Positions 20,794-30,586 of a DNA stretch of 64,000 bases are shown here, one piece after another. Under the pieces are notes generated by a model, which made no database searches, was not told the DNA's origin, and worked only from the letters and a program-made list of their open reading frames with translations. The position numbers and the translations under genes are program-made. Each line of letters starts with the position of its first letter. Positions within the stretch are counted from its first letter, which is position 1. Source of the DNA: Pseudomonas sp. GD03919 (lineage in GTDB: Bacteria > Pseudomonadota > Gammaproteobacteria > Pseudomonadales > Pseudomonadaceae); assembly GCF_029814935.1 (NCBI RefSeq), contig NZ_CP104582.1:1-64000 (forward strand), written 5' to 3'.

Positions 20794-22628
20794 GTGCGCC
20801 CGGCACGGGCGCACTCCTGGAGGTGCAAGTCCTCCCGTGAGCTGGCCACAGCGAACGGAGCGAAGCGCAACTGCGGAAGGGCGACCGACCGTGGGGAGGA
20901 AGCGTGGAGCGTAAACCGTGAGCCGATGAACAAGAATCGGATACGAGGCACTGCCAAGCAGGGCGAGCGGGCTAGAAGCCGCGAAGCTCTTGTGGCCAAG
21001 GCGAGGTGGTGTAAATCCGGCGGTTGTGCGGTGAAGGAGTGTGTTCTTACCCGGGGAGATCTCGCCTCATGCCTGAAAGGGCGACGTGGAAGCACGGAGC
21101 GAGAAGTCAGCAGAAGCCATAGTAGCTGCTTGGTCAGGGCGAAGGGCTGAACGAGAAGGAGCGTCAAACGCCTTGTCGATGAGCGCTGTAACGCATCAGA
21201 TGCCCGCGCCAGCGGGGCGGGTCGCGGAACGGGAAGGTGAAGCCTTACCGAATGCGATCAGCGATGAAACAGGGCTCCCGCGGCGAGAACCGGAGGGCGC
21301 AGGGCGAAGCCTGCTTGAGCAGGCGTTCGCACGAGAGAATATGCAGCGGGCATGGAAGCGCGTGAAGTCCAACAAGGGATCGGCAGGTGTGGACGGGCTG
21401 GATATTGCCCAGACTGCCGAACACCTGCGATGGGTGTGGCCGGAGCTTCGCCAGCAACTGCTGAGCGGCTCCTACCAACCACAACCCGTTCGTCGGGTAG
21501 GCATCCCGAAACCGGACGGCAGTGAGCGGGAACTGGGTATCCCCACCGTCACCGACCGTCTGATTCAACAGGCACTGCTGCAAGTGCTGCAACCTCTGAT
21601 TGATCCCACCTTCAGCGAGCACAGCCACGGCTTCCGCCCGGGCCGCCGGGCCCACGATGCGGTGTTGGCTGCGCAACGCTATGCCCAACAGGGCCGCCAC
21701 ATCGTGGTGGATGTCGACCTATCGAAGTTCTTCGACCGGGTTAACCACGACATCCTGATCGACCGCCTGAAGAGGCGCATAAACGATCCTGGAGTCATCC
21801 GGCTGGTTCGTGCGTACCTGAACGCGGGCATCATGGACGGCGGTGTGGTCATGGATCGGCATGAGGGCACGCCGCAAGGCGGGCCGCTCTCGCCGTTGCT
21901 GGCCAACGTTCTGCTGGACGAGGTGGATAAAGAGCTGGAACGTCGGGGGCACTGCTTCGCCCGTTACGCTGATGACTGCAACGTTTACGTTCGCAGTGAG
22001 AAGGCGGGAGAACGGGTGATGCGCCTGCTACGCCGGTGTTACAACAAACTGCGCTTGGTGATCAACGAATCCAAAAGTGCAGTCGCCAGCGTGTTCGGTC
22101 GCCAGTTCCTCGGTTATGCCCTGTGGCAGACGAGGGAGGGAGAGGTCCGACGCGCGGTATCAACGAAGGCGTTACAGGCGTTCAAGCTCCGGATCAGGCA
22201 ACTGACCCGGGGGTCAGGTGGTCGCAGCATGGCACAGGTGGTGGAGAAGCTCCGCAGTTACCTGCTCGGCTGGAAAGGGTACTTCAGGCTGGCACAAACG
22301 CCACGCATCTGGCGATCACTGGATGAGTGGATACGTCGCCGCCTGAGAATGCTCCACCTCCGGCACTGGCGACGGGGCAAGACGATCTACCGGGAGCTGA
22401 TCCGCTTAGGCGCGAGTTCCTGGGTTGCGGAATCCGTGGCGGCGCTGAGCCGTCGCTGGTGGCATAACAGTCGATCTGCCATCCATAATGTGCTGACCAT
22501 TGCCTACTTCGATCGGTTGGGAGTGCCGAGACTCTCGTGAAACCTCAACTTCTCGAACCGCCCGGTGCGGACCCGCATGCCGGGTGGTGTGGGAGGGGCG
22601 GAACTTATTGGTTCCCCCCTATCCCGAT
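20794..22628 (+). mobile_element. Group II intron (class C-like), copy 2
   Basis: This element matches copy 1 (6245-8079) at a constant offset of 14549 bases; I found no substitution on reading both, and the encoded proteins are the same throughout. It starts GTGCGCC directly after the htrB2 terminator T-run and ends CCCGAT before TGT. Same orientation as copy 1, so the two form 1.8-kb direct repeats flanking the cdsA-to-htrB2 segment. It separates htrB2 from the PilZ gene. Confidence 0.9.
21179..22540 (+). CDS. ltrA: Group II intron reverse transcriptase/maturase, copy 2
   Basis: This is the same 453-residue protein as at 6630, with the RT motif YADD, blocks VDVDLSKFFDRVNHD and GTPQGGPLSP, the X domain and no endonuclease. 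Intact reading frames in both copies suggest recent, still functional mobility or gene conversion. The start was chosen as for copy 1; an in-frame ATG at 21086 is the alternative. Confidence 0.9.
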   Translation: MSAVTHQMPAPAGRVAEREGEALPNAISDETGLPRREPEGAGRSLLEQAFARENMQRAWKRVKSNKGSAGVDGLDIAQTAEHLRWVWPELRQQLLSGSYQPQPVRRVGIPKPDGSERELGIPTVTDRLIQQALLQVLQPLIDPTFSEHSHGFRPGRRAHDAVLAAQRYAQQGRHIVVDVDLSKFFDRVNHDILIDRLKRRINDPGVIRLVRAYLNAGIMDGGVVMDRHEGTPQGGPLSPLLANVLLDEVDKELERRGHCFARYADDCNVYVRSEKAGERVMRLLRRCYNKLRLVINESKSAVASVFGRQFLGYALWQTREGEVRRAVSTKALQAFKLRIRQLTRGSGGRSMAQVVEKLRSYLLGWKGYFRLAQTPRIWRSLDEWIRRRLRMLHLRHWRRGKTIYRELIRLGASSWVAESVAALSRRWWHNSRSAIHNVLTIAYFDRLGVPRLS

Positions 22629-22699
22629 TGTCGAGCGTTGGGAATTGCTTCGATTTTGCGTTATTAAGGTTGCATCATCCGCCTACCCCCGGAGCCTCC

Positions 22700-22966
22700 A
22701 TGCCCAACCAGCGCCAGCAGGTGCGTACCCCGATGAAGTGCCGGATCAAGATCAGCCACCCCAGCTTCGGTGAGCTGCTGGCACAGACCCGTGACCTGTC
22801 CGACAGTGGTGTCTACGTGAAGCACCCGGACATGGCCAGCTTGTCGGTTGGCACTGAAGTGATTGGCCAGGTACAGGATCTGCCCTTCCCCGCGCCGGTA
22901 TTGAAGATGGAAGTGATGCGCGTGGATCCCGAAGAGGCCGGTTTGCGGTTTCTCGGCGAAGCCTGA
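22700..22966 (+). CDS. PilZ-domain cyclic-di-GMP-binding protein
   Basis: The 88-residue product is a stand-alone PilZ domain. It has both c-di-GMP contact motifs: RxxxR (RQQVR, residues 4-8) and D/NxSxxG (DLSDSG). It corresponds to the small PilZ gene after htrB2 in P. aeruginosa. The ATG follows GGAG (22691-22694). Insertion of the intron just upstream has separated it from htrB2; a promoter could lie in the AT-rich stretch ttattaaggttgc at about 22660. Confidence 0.9.
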   Translation: MPNQRQQVRTPMKCRIKISHPSFGELLAQTRDLSDSGVYVKHPDMASLSVGTEVIGQVQDLPFPAPVLKMEVMRVDPEEAGLRFLGEA

Positions 22967-22989
22967 GCGGTTTAGCCGGCCCGGACGTT

Positions 22990-23330
22990 CGCAATAGCAT
23001 CCGCTCGCTGCGCAGCGAATAGAACAGCTGCAGCAACTGCGCCCGCATCAACTTCTCGGGGGCAATCGAGGCGCGGCCAGTGTCGGCATACAAGGTGTCG
23101 AACAGGGCGCTCATCCGTTGCAGAGCAGTGTCTGCCAGCTTGCGGATGGCGCGCAGGGAGTGAGTCGCTGGCACAAAGTCATCGAGCTTGGCGACAGTGA
23201 GCAAGGATTGCTGTGTGATATCGGCGCCACGCATGGAAATCGAGGGTCCCGGAAGATTGGAGCCGATATCGTAAACCTTACACGGCAAAGTCAGACAGGC
23301 CGTAGGCGAATTTCAACAGGCTGCTAGGTG
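22990..23330 (-). mobile_element. Remnant of an IS5-type element (transposase N-terminus)
   Basis: On the minus strand, 23234 down to about 22992 encodes MRGADITQQSLLTVAKLDDF and onward to RSERMLL, homologous to the N-terminal 80 residues of the intact transposase at 29333 (MRGLDLKQNELFSYTTLEQR). The catalytic domain is gone. The upstream tip (around 23305-23330) contains ttcaacaggctgctagg, resembling the terminal repeat of the family. It abuts the truncated acvB/virJ gene. Confidence 0.75.
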
Positions 23331-23337
23331 GCATTGG

Positions 23338-24483
23338 CCGAAACCGCCGCGCTGATTGCGGGCGGCCTGGGTGGACTGGGAGGCGTTGGATAAAGCCACG
23401 CTGCGTCGCCTTGCCGAAGCCGGTGATCTGCGTTTGTTGCAACTGCCCTTCCCGCCTGGCGACTGCCAGGCGCAACAACAACTGATCCACCAGGCCAGCG
23501 AGCAACTGGGCGGCACACCGACCCTGGTCGCCGGTATCGGCCCGGCGGCGACCTCTGCCTGGCGCTGGCTGGCGGCGCAGCGTGACGACCAGGCCCAGGC
23601 GCTGTCGGCCTGATTCGATCTGGCCAAGCCCGATTGCGCCGAGCCCTTGCCGAATAAGGCCGAGCACGGCCATTGGATCGCCCTGTGGAGCGACAACCCG
23701 GGTGACGACAACGGACGTTTCCTGCGCGAGCAGCAAAACTGCGAGCCGCGCATCGGTGCGTTGGGCACGCCGCTGCCGACCCTGCTGGCCGATCAACTGC
23801 AACACCTGCTTGCTGGCCAGGGCGTAGCGATGCCGGTGATCGAGCATCCCTCGGCGCAAGCGGCCGATATCTTGACCCTGTTCTATTCCGGTGATGGTGG
23901 CTGGCGCGATCTCGACCGCGCCTCGGCCGAACACATGGCCGCTGCCGGCTATCCGGTGGTGGGCATCGACACCCTGCGCTACTACTGGCAGCACAAGAGC
24001 CCGGAGCAGAGCGCCGCCAACCTGTCGCGGCTGATGCAGCAGTACCGCGACAAGTGGCAGGTGAAGCGCTTCGTGCTGGCCGGCCACTCCTTTGGCGCCG
24101 ACGTGTTACCGGCGATCTACAACCGCCTCCCGGCCAGTGATCAGCAGCAGGTCGATACCATGCTGCTGCTGGCCTTCGCCCGCAGCGGCAGCTTCGAGAT
24201 CGCCGTCAGCGGCTGGCTCGGCAAGGATGGCGCGGAAGCGGCCACCGCCCCCGAACTGCGCAAGGTGACGGCAGTCAAGGTGTATTGCATCTACGGCAGC
24301 GAGGAGACGGCCGAGAGTGGCTGTACCGAAGCCGGTGCCCCGGGGGAGCACCTGATGATCGAAGGCGGGCACCACTTCGATGGTGATTACGCCGCCTTGG
24401 CGCAGAGGATGCTGACGGCGATCAAGCGCGGCAGCCGCGTTAGTCCCGCTGACGCATGCCAATGGACTGCCCTGATTCTGTAG
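23338..24483 (+). pseudogene. AcvB/VirJ-family lysyl-phosphatidylglycerol hydrolase, broken
   Basis: The family comprises periplasmic serine hydrolases. Codons from about 23350 read WVDWEALDKATLRRLAEA, so the signal peptide and N-terminal part are lost at the IS remnant. An in-frame TGA at 23611-23613 then interrupts the protein, and the frame continues unbroken to 24483 with the catalytic half: LTLFYSGDGGWRDLDRASAE, nucleophile motif AGHSFGADVLP, and the C-terminal catalytic His in EGGHHFDGDY. The downstream part could only be made by internal initiation at 23647, without export. I regard it as non-functional. Confidence 0.85.
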
Positions 24484-24528
24484 GAGCGGATTCATCCGCG
24501 AAAAATCGCGGCTAAAGCCGCTCCTACA
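24479..24528. repeat. REP-type palindrome
   Basis: tgtaggagcgg ... ccgctcctaca with an inner pair ccgcgaaaaa/cgcggc. A typical Pseudomonas intergenic palindrome, lying between the convergent acvB remnant and ehuA. Confidence 0.8.
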
Positions 24529-24558
24529 AGATTGCGCGCAGCAGGGCGTGAGCCTGCC

Positions 24559-25379
<821 letters not shown>

Positions 25380-25383
<4 letters not shown>

Positions 25384-26042
25384 CGCGGAGTTACCTCCAG
25401 GCGGTCTTCCATGCGCCGCACACACCAGGCCAGGGCCAGGCTGAGGGCGAGGAAGAAGATACCGACCATGGTGATGGGCTCGAGGTAGCGGAAGCTTTCC
25501 GAGCCGATGTTCTTGGCCTGCTGCATGATTTCCACCACGGTGATGGCCGACAGCACCGGGGTGTCCTTGAGCATGGCCACCAGATAGTTGCCCAGCGCCG
25601 GCAGGATTGGCCGCAGTGCCTGCGGCAGGATGATCTGCCGGTAGGCCGACAGCGGCGACATGTTCAATGCCGTCACCGCTTCCCACTGGCCACGCGGCAC
25701 GGCATCCAGCCCGGCGCGATACACCTCGGCGGTGTAGCAGGCGTAGTGCAGGGCGATGCCGAGGATGCCCGCCTGCAGCGCGGTGAGGTTCAGCCCGTAG
25801 TTGGGGAACACGTAGAACAGGAAGTACACCTGGATCAGCAGCGGCGTGCTGCGGATGAACTCGATCAGCCCGGCCACCGGCCAGGACAGCCACAGATGCT
25901 TGCTGCGCCGGGCGATGGCCAGTAGCAGGCCGACGACGATGGCGATGGCGAAGCCGGCGAAAGTGATCAGCAGGGTGTTGAGCGAGGCCTTGAGCAGATC
26001 CGGGAGGATGCTCAGGGCGAAATCCCAGTCGAAGAAATTCAT
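25380..26042 (-). CDS. ehuD: Ectoine/hydroxyectoine ABC transporter permease EhuD
   Basis: This is a polar amino-acid-type inner-membrane permease of 220 residues with about five hydrophobic segments and the coupling-loop motif EAVTALNMSPLSAYRQIILPQ, which contacts EhuA. It pairs with EhuC to form the channel. Both ends overlap neighbours by ATGA-type junctions, giving tight co-translation. Confidence 0.9.
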
Positions 26043-26698
26043 TGCAGGCCTCCGCGCATCCGGCCACGGCTCAGGCGTTTTTCCAGCAGGCGCATGCCGA
26101 GGTTGATCACCTGGGCCATGACGAAATACAGCAGCAGGGTCAGGGCGAAGATCTCCAGCGTCATGAAGGTCGCCTGATCCAGCTGACGGGCGCGGAAGGC
26201 CAGGTCAGACAGGGTGATCAGCGATACCAGCGAGGTGTTCTTCAGCAGTTCGATCAGCAGATTGGTGCCTGGTGGAATCGCCGCCAGCAGCGCCTGCGGC
26301 AGGATGATGCGCAGGAAGCGTTTCGAGGGCCGCATGTTCAGCGCCGTGCAGGCCTCGTACTGACCCTTGGCCACCGAGCGGATGGCGCCGCGCATCACCT
26401 CCGCGCCATAGGCGCCGATATGCAGGCCGAGGCCGACGATGGCCACGGTGAAGGCGCTCATCTCGACGTTGAACGGCGGCATCGGCAGCACGAAATACAG
26501 CCAGAACAGCTGCACCAGCAGCGAGGTGCCGCGAAAGATTTCGATGTAGGTGATGGCCAGCCAGCGCAGCGGGGCGATCGGCGACAGCCGGCCGAGGGCG
26601 GCGATCACGGCGCTGACGATGGCCAGCAGCGAGCCCCAGAAGGTGACTTGCACGGTGACCCAGGCGCCTTGCAGTAGCAGGGGAAGAAGATCGGTCAT
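26039..26698 (-). CDS. ehuC: Ectoine/hydroxyectoine ABC transporter permease EhuC
   Basis: This second membrane subunit has 219 residues, the motif EACTALNMRPSKRFLRIILPQ for ATPase contact, and hydrophobic segments such as LLVQLFWLYFVLPMP and MTLEIFALTLLLYFVMAQV. It lies 63 bases after ehuB and overlaps ehuD. The paralogous relation to EhuD is clear from the shared EAxTALNM loop. Confidence 0.9.
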   Translation of the reverse strand: MTDLLPLLLQGAWVTVQVTFWGSLLAIVSAVIAALGRLSPIAPLRWLAITYIEIFRGTSLLVQLFWLYFVLPMPPFNVEMSAFTVAIVGLGLHIGAYGAEVMRGAIRSVAKGQYEACTALNMRPSKRFLRIILPQALLAAIPPGTNLLIELLKNTSLVSLITLSDLAFRARQLDQATFMTLEIFALTLLLYFVMAQVINLGMRLLEKRLSRGRMRGGLQ

Positions 26699-26761
26699 GA
26701 ATGTCTACCGCTCTATGCACAGAAGTGCGCCACGCACCGGAATGCGGGCGTTGTCCGTCCA

Positions 26762-27607
26762 TTACTGGCCGCAGAGTTCGGCGGCGGTCTTGTCGGTGAT
26801 GTTGGACTGGTCGAAACCGAAGGGTTTCACCGTAGCTAGGTGCTCTTCGCTGCCCAGCCACTGCTTCAGCTCGGCATTCACCGCATCGCGCAGCTCCTTG
26901 TCTTCCGGGCGGAAGGCCAGGGCGCCGTAACCGGTATGGGCCGGATCGTCCTTGAATGCGGCGATGGCTTCGACGCTGTCGCCGCCCTTGTCGGCCAGGC
27001 CCTTCATGGTCAGCTGGGTGCCGACGGCGGCATCGGCACGCCCGGCGCGCACGGCCTGCAACTGTGCGGTGGTGTCCGGCACCTGGAGGATCTGGTCGTC
27101 GGTGATGCCGGCGCTGCGGGCATAACCGAGATTCACCGTGCCGGACATGATCGCCACCTTGGCACCGCTCTTGGCGATGTCCTCGTAGCTGTGCAGGTCC
27201 TTCGGGTTGCCGGTTTTCACCAGCAGGGTATCGGGCAGCTGGTAGTGCGGGTCGGTGAACAGCACCTGCTTGCAGCGCTCGGGGGTGATGTACATGCCGG
27301 CGGCGATCAGGTCGAAGCGGCTGGCGCGCAGGCCGGGGATCAACGAGCCCCATTCGGTGAGAACCGGGTTGATCTTCTCCACGCCCATGCGCTCGAAGAT
27401 CTTCTTGACGATCTCTGGCGACTCGCCGGTGACGCTGCCATCGAGGGCGGTGTAGGCGAATGGCGTTTCATTGGCGTAGCCGATACGCACGCTGCTGCTG
27501 TCCTTGACCTTGTCCAGGGTCGAGGCCTGGGCACCGGCAGCGAGACCGGTGAGCAGGGAGCAGGCCAGTGCGAGGCGGCCGAAGCGGGAGGGGATAACGC
27601 TACTCAT
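26762..27607 (-). CDS. ehuB: Ectoine/hydroxyectoine-binding periplasmic protein EhuB
   Basis: EhuB captures the compatible solute in the periplasm and delivers it to EhuCD. The 281-residue product has a signal peptide (GRLALACSLLTGLAAGAQA, cleavage near residue 28) and the family 3 solute-binding fold: VRIGYANETPFAYTALDGSV, FDLIAAGMYITPERCKQV and GRADAAVGTQLTMKGL. The GMYITPERC region resembles EhuB rather than general amino-acid binders. First gene of the operon, behind AGGAGA, divergent from enuR. Confidence 0.88.
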   Translation of the reverse strand: MSSVIPSRFGRLALACSLLTGLAAGAQASTLDKVKDSSSVRIGYANETPFAYTALDGSVTGESPEIVKKIFERMGVEKINPVLTEWGSLIPGLRASRFDLIAAGMYITPERCKQVLFTDPHYQLPDTLLVKTGNPKDLHSYEDIAKSGAKVAIMSGTVNLGYARSAGITDDQILQVPDTTAQLQAVRAGRADAAVGTQLTMKGLADKGGDSVEAIAAFKDDPAHTGYGALAFRPEDKELRDAVNAELKQWLGSEEHLATVKPFGFDQSNITDKTAAELCGQ

Positions 27608-27793
27608 CTTGGTGTTCTCCTGTTTCTTGTAGTCCGCCTACGGCGGCGTGCTGTGTTAGGAGGCAGGTAAATCAAGAGCGTTGGTGCGCAGTAGGCCTGC
27701 GCCGGGTGGTGTTCTTTTGAGTTGCCTGAGGCACTGTTTTCCACCCTTGGGCCGAGCATACAAAGGCTTTTTTGGCTACAGCATTGCACTAGG

Positions 27794-27806
27794 ACAATTG
27801 AATTGT
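27794..27806. promoter_or_regulatory. Operator-like inverted repeat between ehuB and enuR
   Basis: ACAAT-TGA-ATTGT, perfect five-base arms, lies 48 bases before enuR in the divergent control region. It is a candidate binding site for EnuR itself, which in other bacteria represses ectoine catabolic genes; no direct evidence here. Confidence 0.35.
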
Positions 27807-27853
27807 AACGCCTCACGCGGGATGCTTGAACGCAGTCGCCGGAGGAGCCATCG

Positions 27854-29251
27854 ATGCACAACTGGAAGAAGGCCCTGGCCAACGCTCGCCCGGGCGAATC
27901 GAAATACAAGCTGCTGGTCCAGGCGGTCGCCGCCGACATCGAACAGGGTACCCTGATCGACGGCCAACGGTTGCCGCCGCAACGTCAGGTTTCAGATGCG
28001 CTGGGCATCAGCGTGCAGACCGTGACCAATGCCTACAAGGAGCTGGAGCGCCAGGGCCGCGTGCGTTGCGAGGTGGGCCGTGGCAGCTTCGTCTCGCGGC
28101 GCACCAGCGAGCGCGTGGCCACCAGCATGCTCGATCAAACCGAGCAGGCGCTGATGGACTTTTCCAACGCGCGCATCCTGCATACGGCCGATCACGACCG
28201 CCTGTGGCGGCAGACCTGCCTGGAGCTGGCGCAGGAGCCGGACCAGCCGTGGATTCACGCCTTCCGCCCGATTGCCGGCATGCAGCACCAGCGCGAGGCC
28301 GCGGTGCGCTGGCTGGCGCGTCTGGGGATGGATGTTGGCATCGAGGATGTGCTGCTGACCAGCGGCGCCGCCCACGGTATTTTCCTCGCCTTGGCCACCC
28401 TGGCCGGTCCGGATGACGTGGTGCTCTGCGAAGGCCTGACCGACCACGGCGCCATCGGCAGCTCGCAGGTACTCGGCTTCACCCTCAAGGGCCTGGAGAT
28501 GGATCGCTACGGCCTGAACCCTGAGCACTTCGAGGACATGTGTGGCAACGAACGGATCACCGCGCTGGTCTGTACGCCCAACCTCAACAACCCCACCAGC
28601 GCGCTGATGCCCGACGAGCGCCGCCGTGAGATCGCCGAGATCGCTCGCCGCTATGGCGTGTACATCATCGAAGACGACGTCTACGGCCCGCTGCTGGCCG
28701 GCCAGCAGGCCACGCGGCCACTGAGTCACTACGCGCCGGAGCTGTCGTTCTATTGCACCAGCATGACCAAGTCGGTGCTCACCGGTCTGCGCATCGGTTA
28801 TCTGGTGATGCCCAAACGCCTGGCCCTGCGCACCGAGAGCATCCTGCGGGTCAACAGCTGGATGGCGCCGTCGCTGCTCGGTGAGATCGCCACGCGCTGG
28901 ATCGACTCCGGTGAGGCCGAGGACCTGGTGCAACTGCAGCGGCAATTGCTGGCCAACCGGCAGGCGCTGGTGGAGCAGGAGCTGGGCGAGCACCTGATCG
29001 GCAATCACCCCTTTTCGCTCAACAGCTGGCTGCGCGTGCCCGAAGGCTGGGAAACCGACGGCCTGCTGCGTGAGCTGCGCCGGCGCAATGTCGCGCTGAC
29101 CCTGCCCGACCCTTTCGTTCCGCCCGGCATGCCACGGCCGCGAGCGGTGCGCCTGTGCGTCGGCGCCGAATGCAGCGAAGCGAAGATGCGCCAGGGCGTG
29201 CAGATCGTGCGTGACGTGTTCGAGCAGTACCCGAAGGTGCATGATTTTTAG
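27854..29251 (+). CDS. enuR: MocR/GntR-type ectoine-responsive regulator EnuR
   Basis: The 465-residue product joins an N-terminal winged helix-turn-helix (residues 5-75, LPPQRQVSDALGISVQTVTN) to an aminotransferase-like domain with the PLP lysine at K306 in SMTKSVLTGLRIGYL. In studied bacteria EnuR is a repressor relieved by intermediates of ectoine breakdown bound through PLP. Placement between ehuBCDA and eutB/doeA supports this assignment over other MocR proteins. A good GGAGG precedes the start. An insertion sequence begins one base after the TAG stop, cutting any read-through from enuR into eutB. Confidence 0.88.
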   Translation: MHNWKKALANARPGESKYKLLVQAVAADIEQGTLIDGQRLPPQRQVSDALGISVQTVTNAYKELERQGRVRCEVGRGSFVSRRTSERVATSMLDQTEQALMDFSNARILHTADHDRLWRQTCLELAQEPDQPWIHAFRPIAGMQHQREAAVRWLARLGMDVGIEDVLLTSGAAHGIFLALATLAGPDDVVLCEGLTDHGAIGSSQVLGFTLKGLEMDRYGLNPEHFEDMCGNERITALVCTPNLNNPTSALMPDERRREIAEIARRYGVYIIEDDVYGPLLAGQQATRPLSHYAPELSFYCTSMTKSVLTGLRIGYLVMPKRLALRTESILRVNSWMAPSLLGEIATRWIDSGEAEDLVQLQRQLLANRQALVEQELGEHLIGNHPFSLNSWLRVPEGWETDGLLRELRRRNVALTLPDPFVPPGMPRPRAVRLCVGAECSEAKMRQGVQIVRDVFEQYPKVHDF

Positions 29252-30582
29252 CAGGCCGTTGAAAAAAGCCAGAGCCCGCGTGGCTCTGGCAAAATGGCGG
29301 CCATCCTCTTCTGCCGAAGCCAGCCCAAGCCGATGCGTGGACTCGACCTCAAACAAAACGAGCTGTTCAGTTATACGACGCTGGAGCAGCGCATCCCGAA
29401 CGATCACCCGCTGCGTCCCCTGCGAGGCCTGGTCGATACCGTTCTGGCTTCGATGGATCGGGACTTCGACGGGCTGTACTCCACCCTGGGACGGGCCTCG
29501 ATTGCGCCGGAGCGGCTGCTGCGCGCCTCGTTGCTGCAGGTGATTTACACCATTCGCTCCGAGCGGCAGTTGGTCGAGCAGATTGATTTCAACCTGCTGT
29601 TTCGCTGGTTCGTCGGCTTGTCGATGGACGAGCGCATGTGGGATCACTCGACCTTCAGCCAGAACCGTGACCGCTTGTTCAACCAGGATGTAGCGCGGCT
29701 GTTCTTCCAGCGCATCAAGTCGCTGGCCGCATGGTCCGAGTACGCCAGCAACGAGCATTTCAGCGTCGATGGCACGCTGATCGACGCCTGGGCCTCGCAC
29801 AAGTCCTTTATCAAGAAGGATGGCGGCGACCCACCGGAGGATGGCACGCGCAACCCCGATGCCGACTTCAAGGGCGAGAAGCGCAGCAACGCGACCCACC
29901 AATCGACCAGCGATCCCGAGGCCCGGCTGGCGCGCAAGAGCAATGGCGATGCCAGTCGTCTGGCGCACATGGCCCACACGATGATGGAGCACCGCAACGG
30001 TCTGATCGTGGATGTGGAATGCACCGAGTTCAATGGACGTGCCGAGGTAGAGGCGGCGCTGGAGATGCTGGAGCGCACGGCCAAGCCGGGCAGCACGGTA
30101 GGTGCAGACAAGAATTACGACCAGAAGCGTTTCGTGCAGAGGGCGCGCGAGCTGAAAGTGACACCGCATGTGGCGCAGAAGCGCAAGGGCAGCGCCATCG
30201 ATGGGCGCACCACGCGGCATCCGGGGTATGCCGCCAGCCAGAAGATCCGCAAGCGGATCGAAGAAGGTTTTGGCTGGCTGAAGACGGTTGGCGGCCTGCG
30301 CAAGACCAAGCTGATCGGTCGCGCCAAGCTGAGTGCTCAGTTATTGCTGGGTTTCTCGGTCTACAACCTGATCCGACTGGGTAGCCTGTCGGGTTGGTGG
30401 CGAGGATCGCATGTATAGGGCGAGTTACGCCCAAAAAACGCCGAAAGGCGTGAACGTGGTGCTGAAACCTGTCAAAAAGGCCTGAAGTCAGGCCTTGTGT
30501 GGACTCCGTTAGGCCAAAGCGCTTGAAAAAGCGCCAAACCGGACGGGTTGGGGCAGTTGAAGCCGAGTTTTTCAACGGCCTG
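29252..30582 (+). mobile_element. IS5-type insertion sequence, complete
   Basis: Terminal inverted repeats CAGGCCGTTGAAAAA (29252-29266) and TTTTTCAACGGCCTG (30568-30582) are perfect over 15 bases. The four bases TTAG flank both sides (29248-29251 and 30583-30586), a target duplication of the YTAR type used by IS5. One intact transposase lies inside. The duplicated TTAG includes the enuR stop codon, so enuR is preserved. Confidence 0.92.
29333..30418 (+). CDS. IS5/IS1182-type DDE transposase
   Basis: The 361-residue transposase catalyses movement of the element. Catalytic residues are visible as D in FSVDGTLIDAWASHK, D in VGADKNYDQKRFVQR and E in RKRIEEGFGWLKTVGG. The start at 29333 gives MRGLDLKQNELFSYTTLEQR, matching the start seen in the remnant at 23234; an in-frame ATG at 29294 would add 13 residues. 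The frame is intact, so the element may be active. Confidence 0.92.
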   Translation: MRGLDLKQNELFSYTTLEQRIPNDHPLRPLRGLVDTVLASMDRDFDGLYSTLGRASIAPERLLRASLLQVIYTIRSERQLVEQIDFNLLFRWFVGLSMDERMWDHSTFSQNRDRLFNQDVARLFFQRIKSLAAWSEYASNEHFSVDGTLIDAWASHKSFIKKDGGDPPEDGTRNPDADFKGEKRSNATHQSTSDPEARLARKSNGDASRLAHMAHTMMEHRNGLIVDVECTEFNGRAEVEAALEMLERTAKPGSTVGADKNYDQKRFVQRARELKVTPHVAQKRKGSAIDGRTTRHPGYAASQKIRKRIEEGFGWLKTVGGLRKTKLIGRAKLSAQLLLGFSVYNLIRLGSLSGWWRGSHV

Positions 30583-30586
30583 TTAG

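Noticed and set aside
27992-30220. 742-codon minus-strand open frame across enuR and the IS5 transposase
   Set aside because: It runs across the junction of two unrelated genes read in the other direction, so it cannot be an evolved protein.
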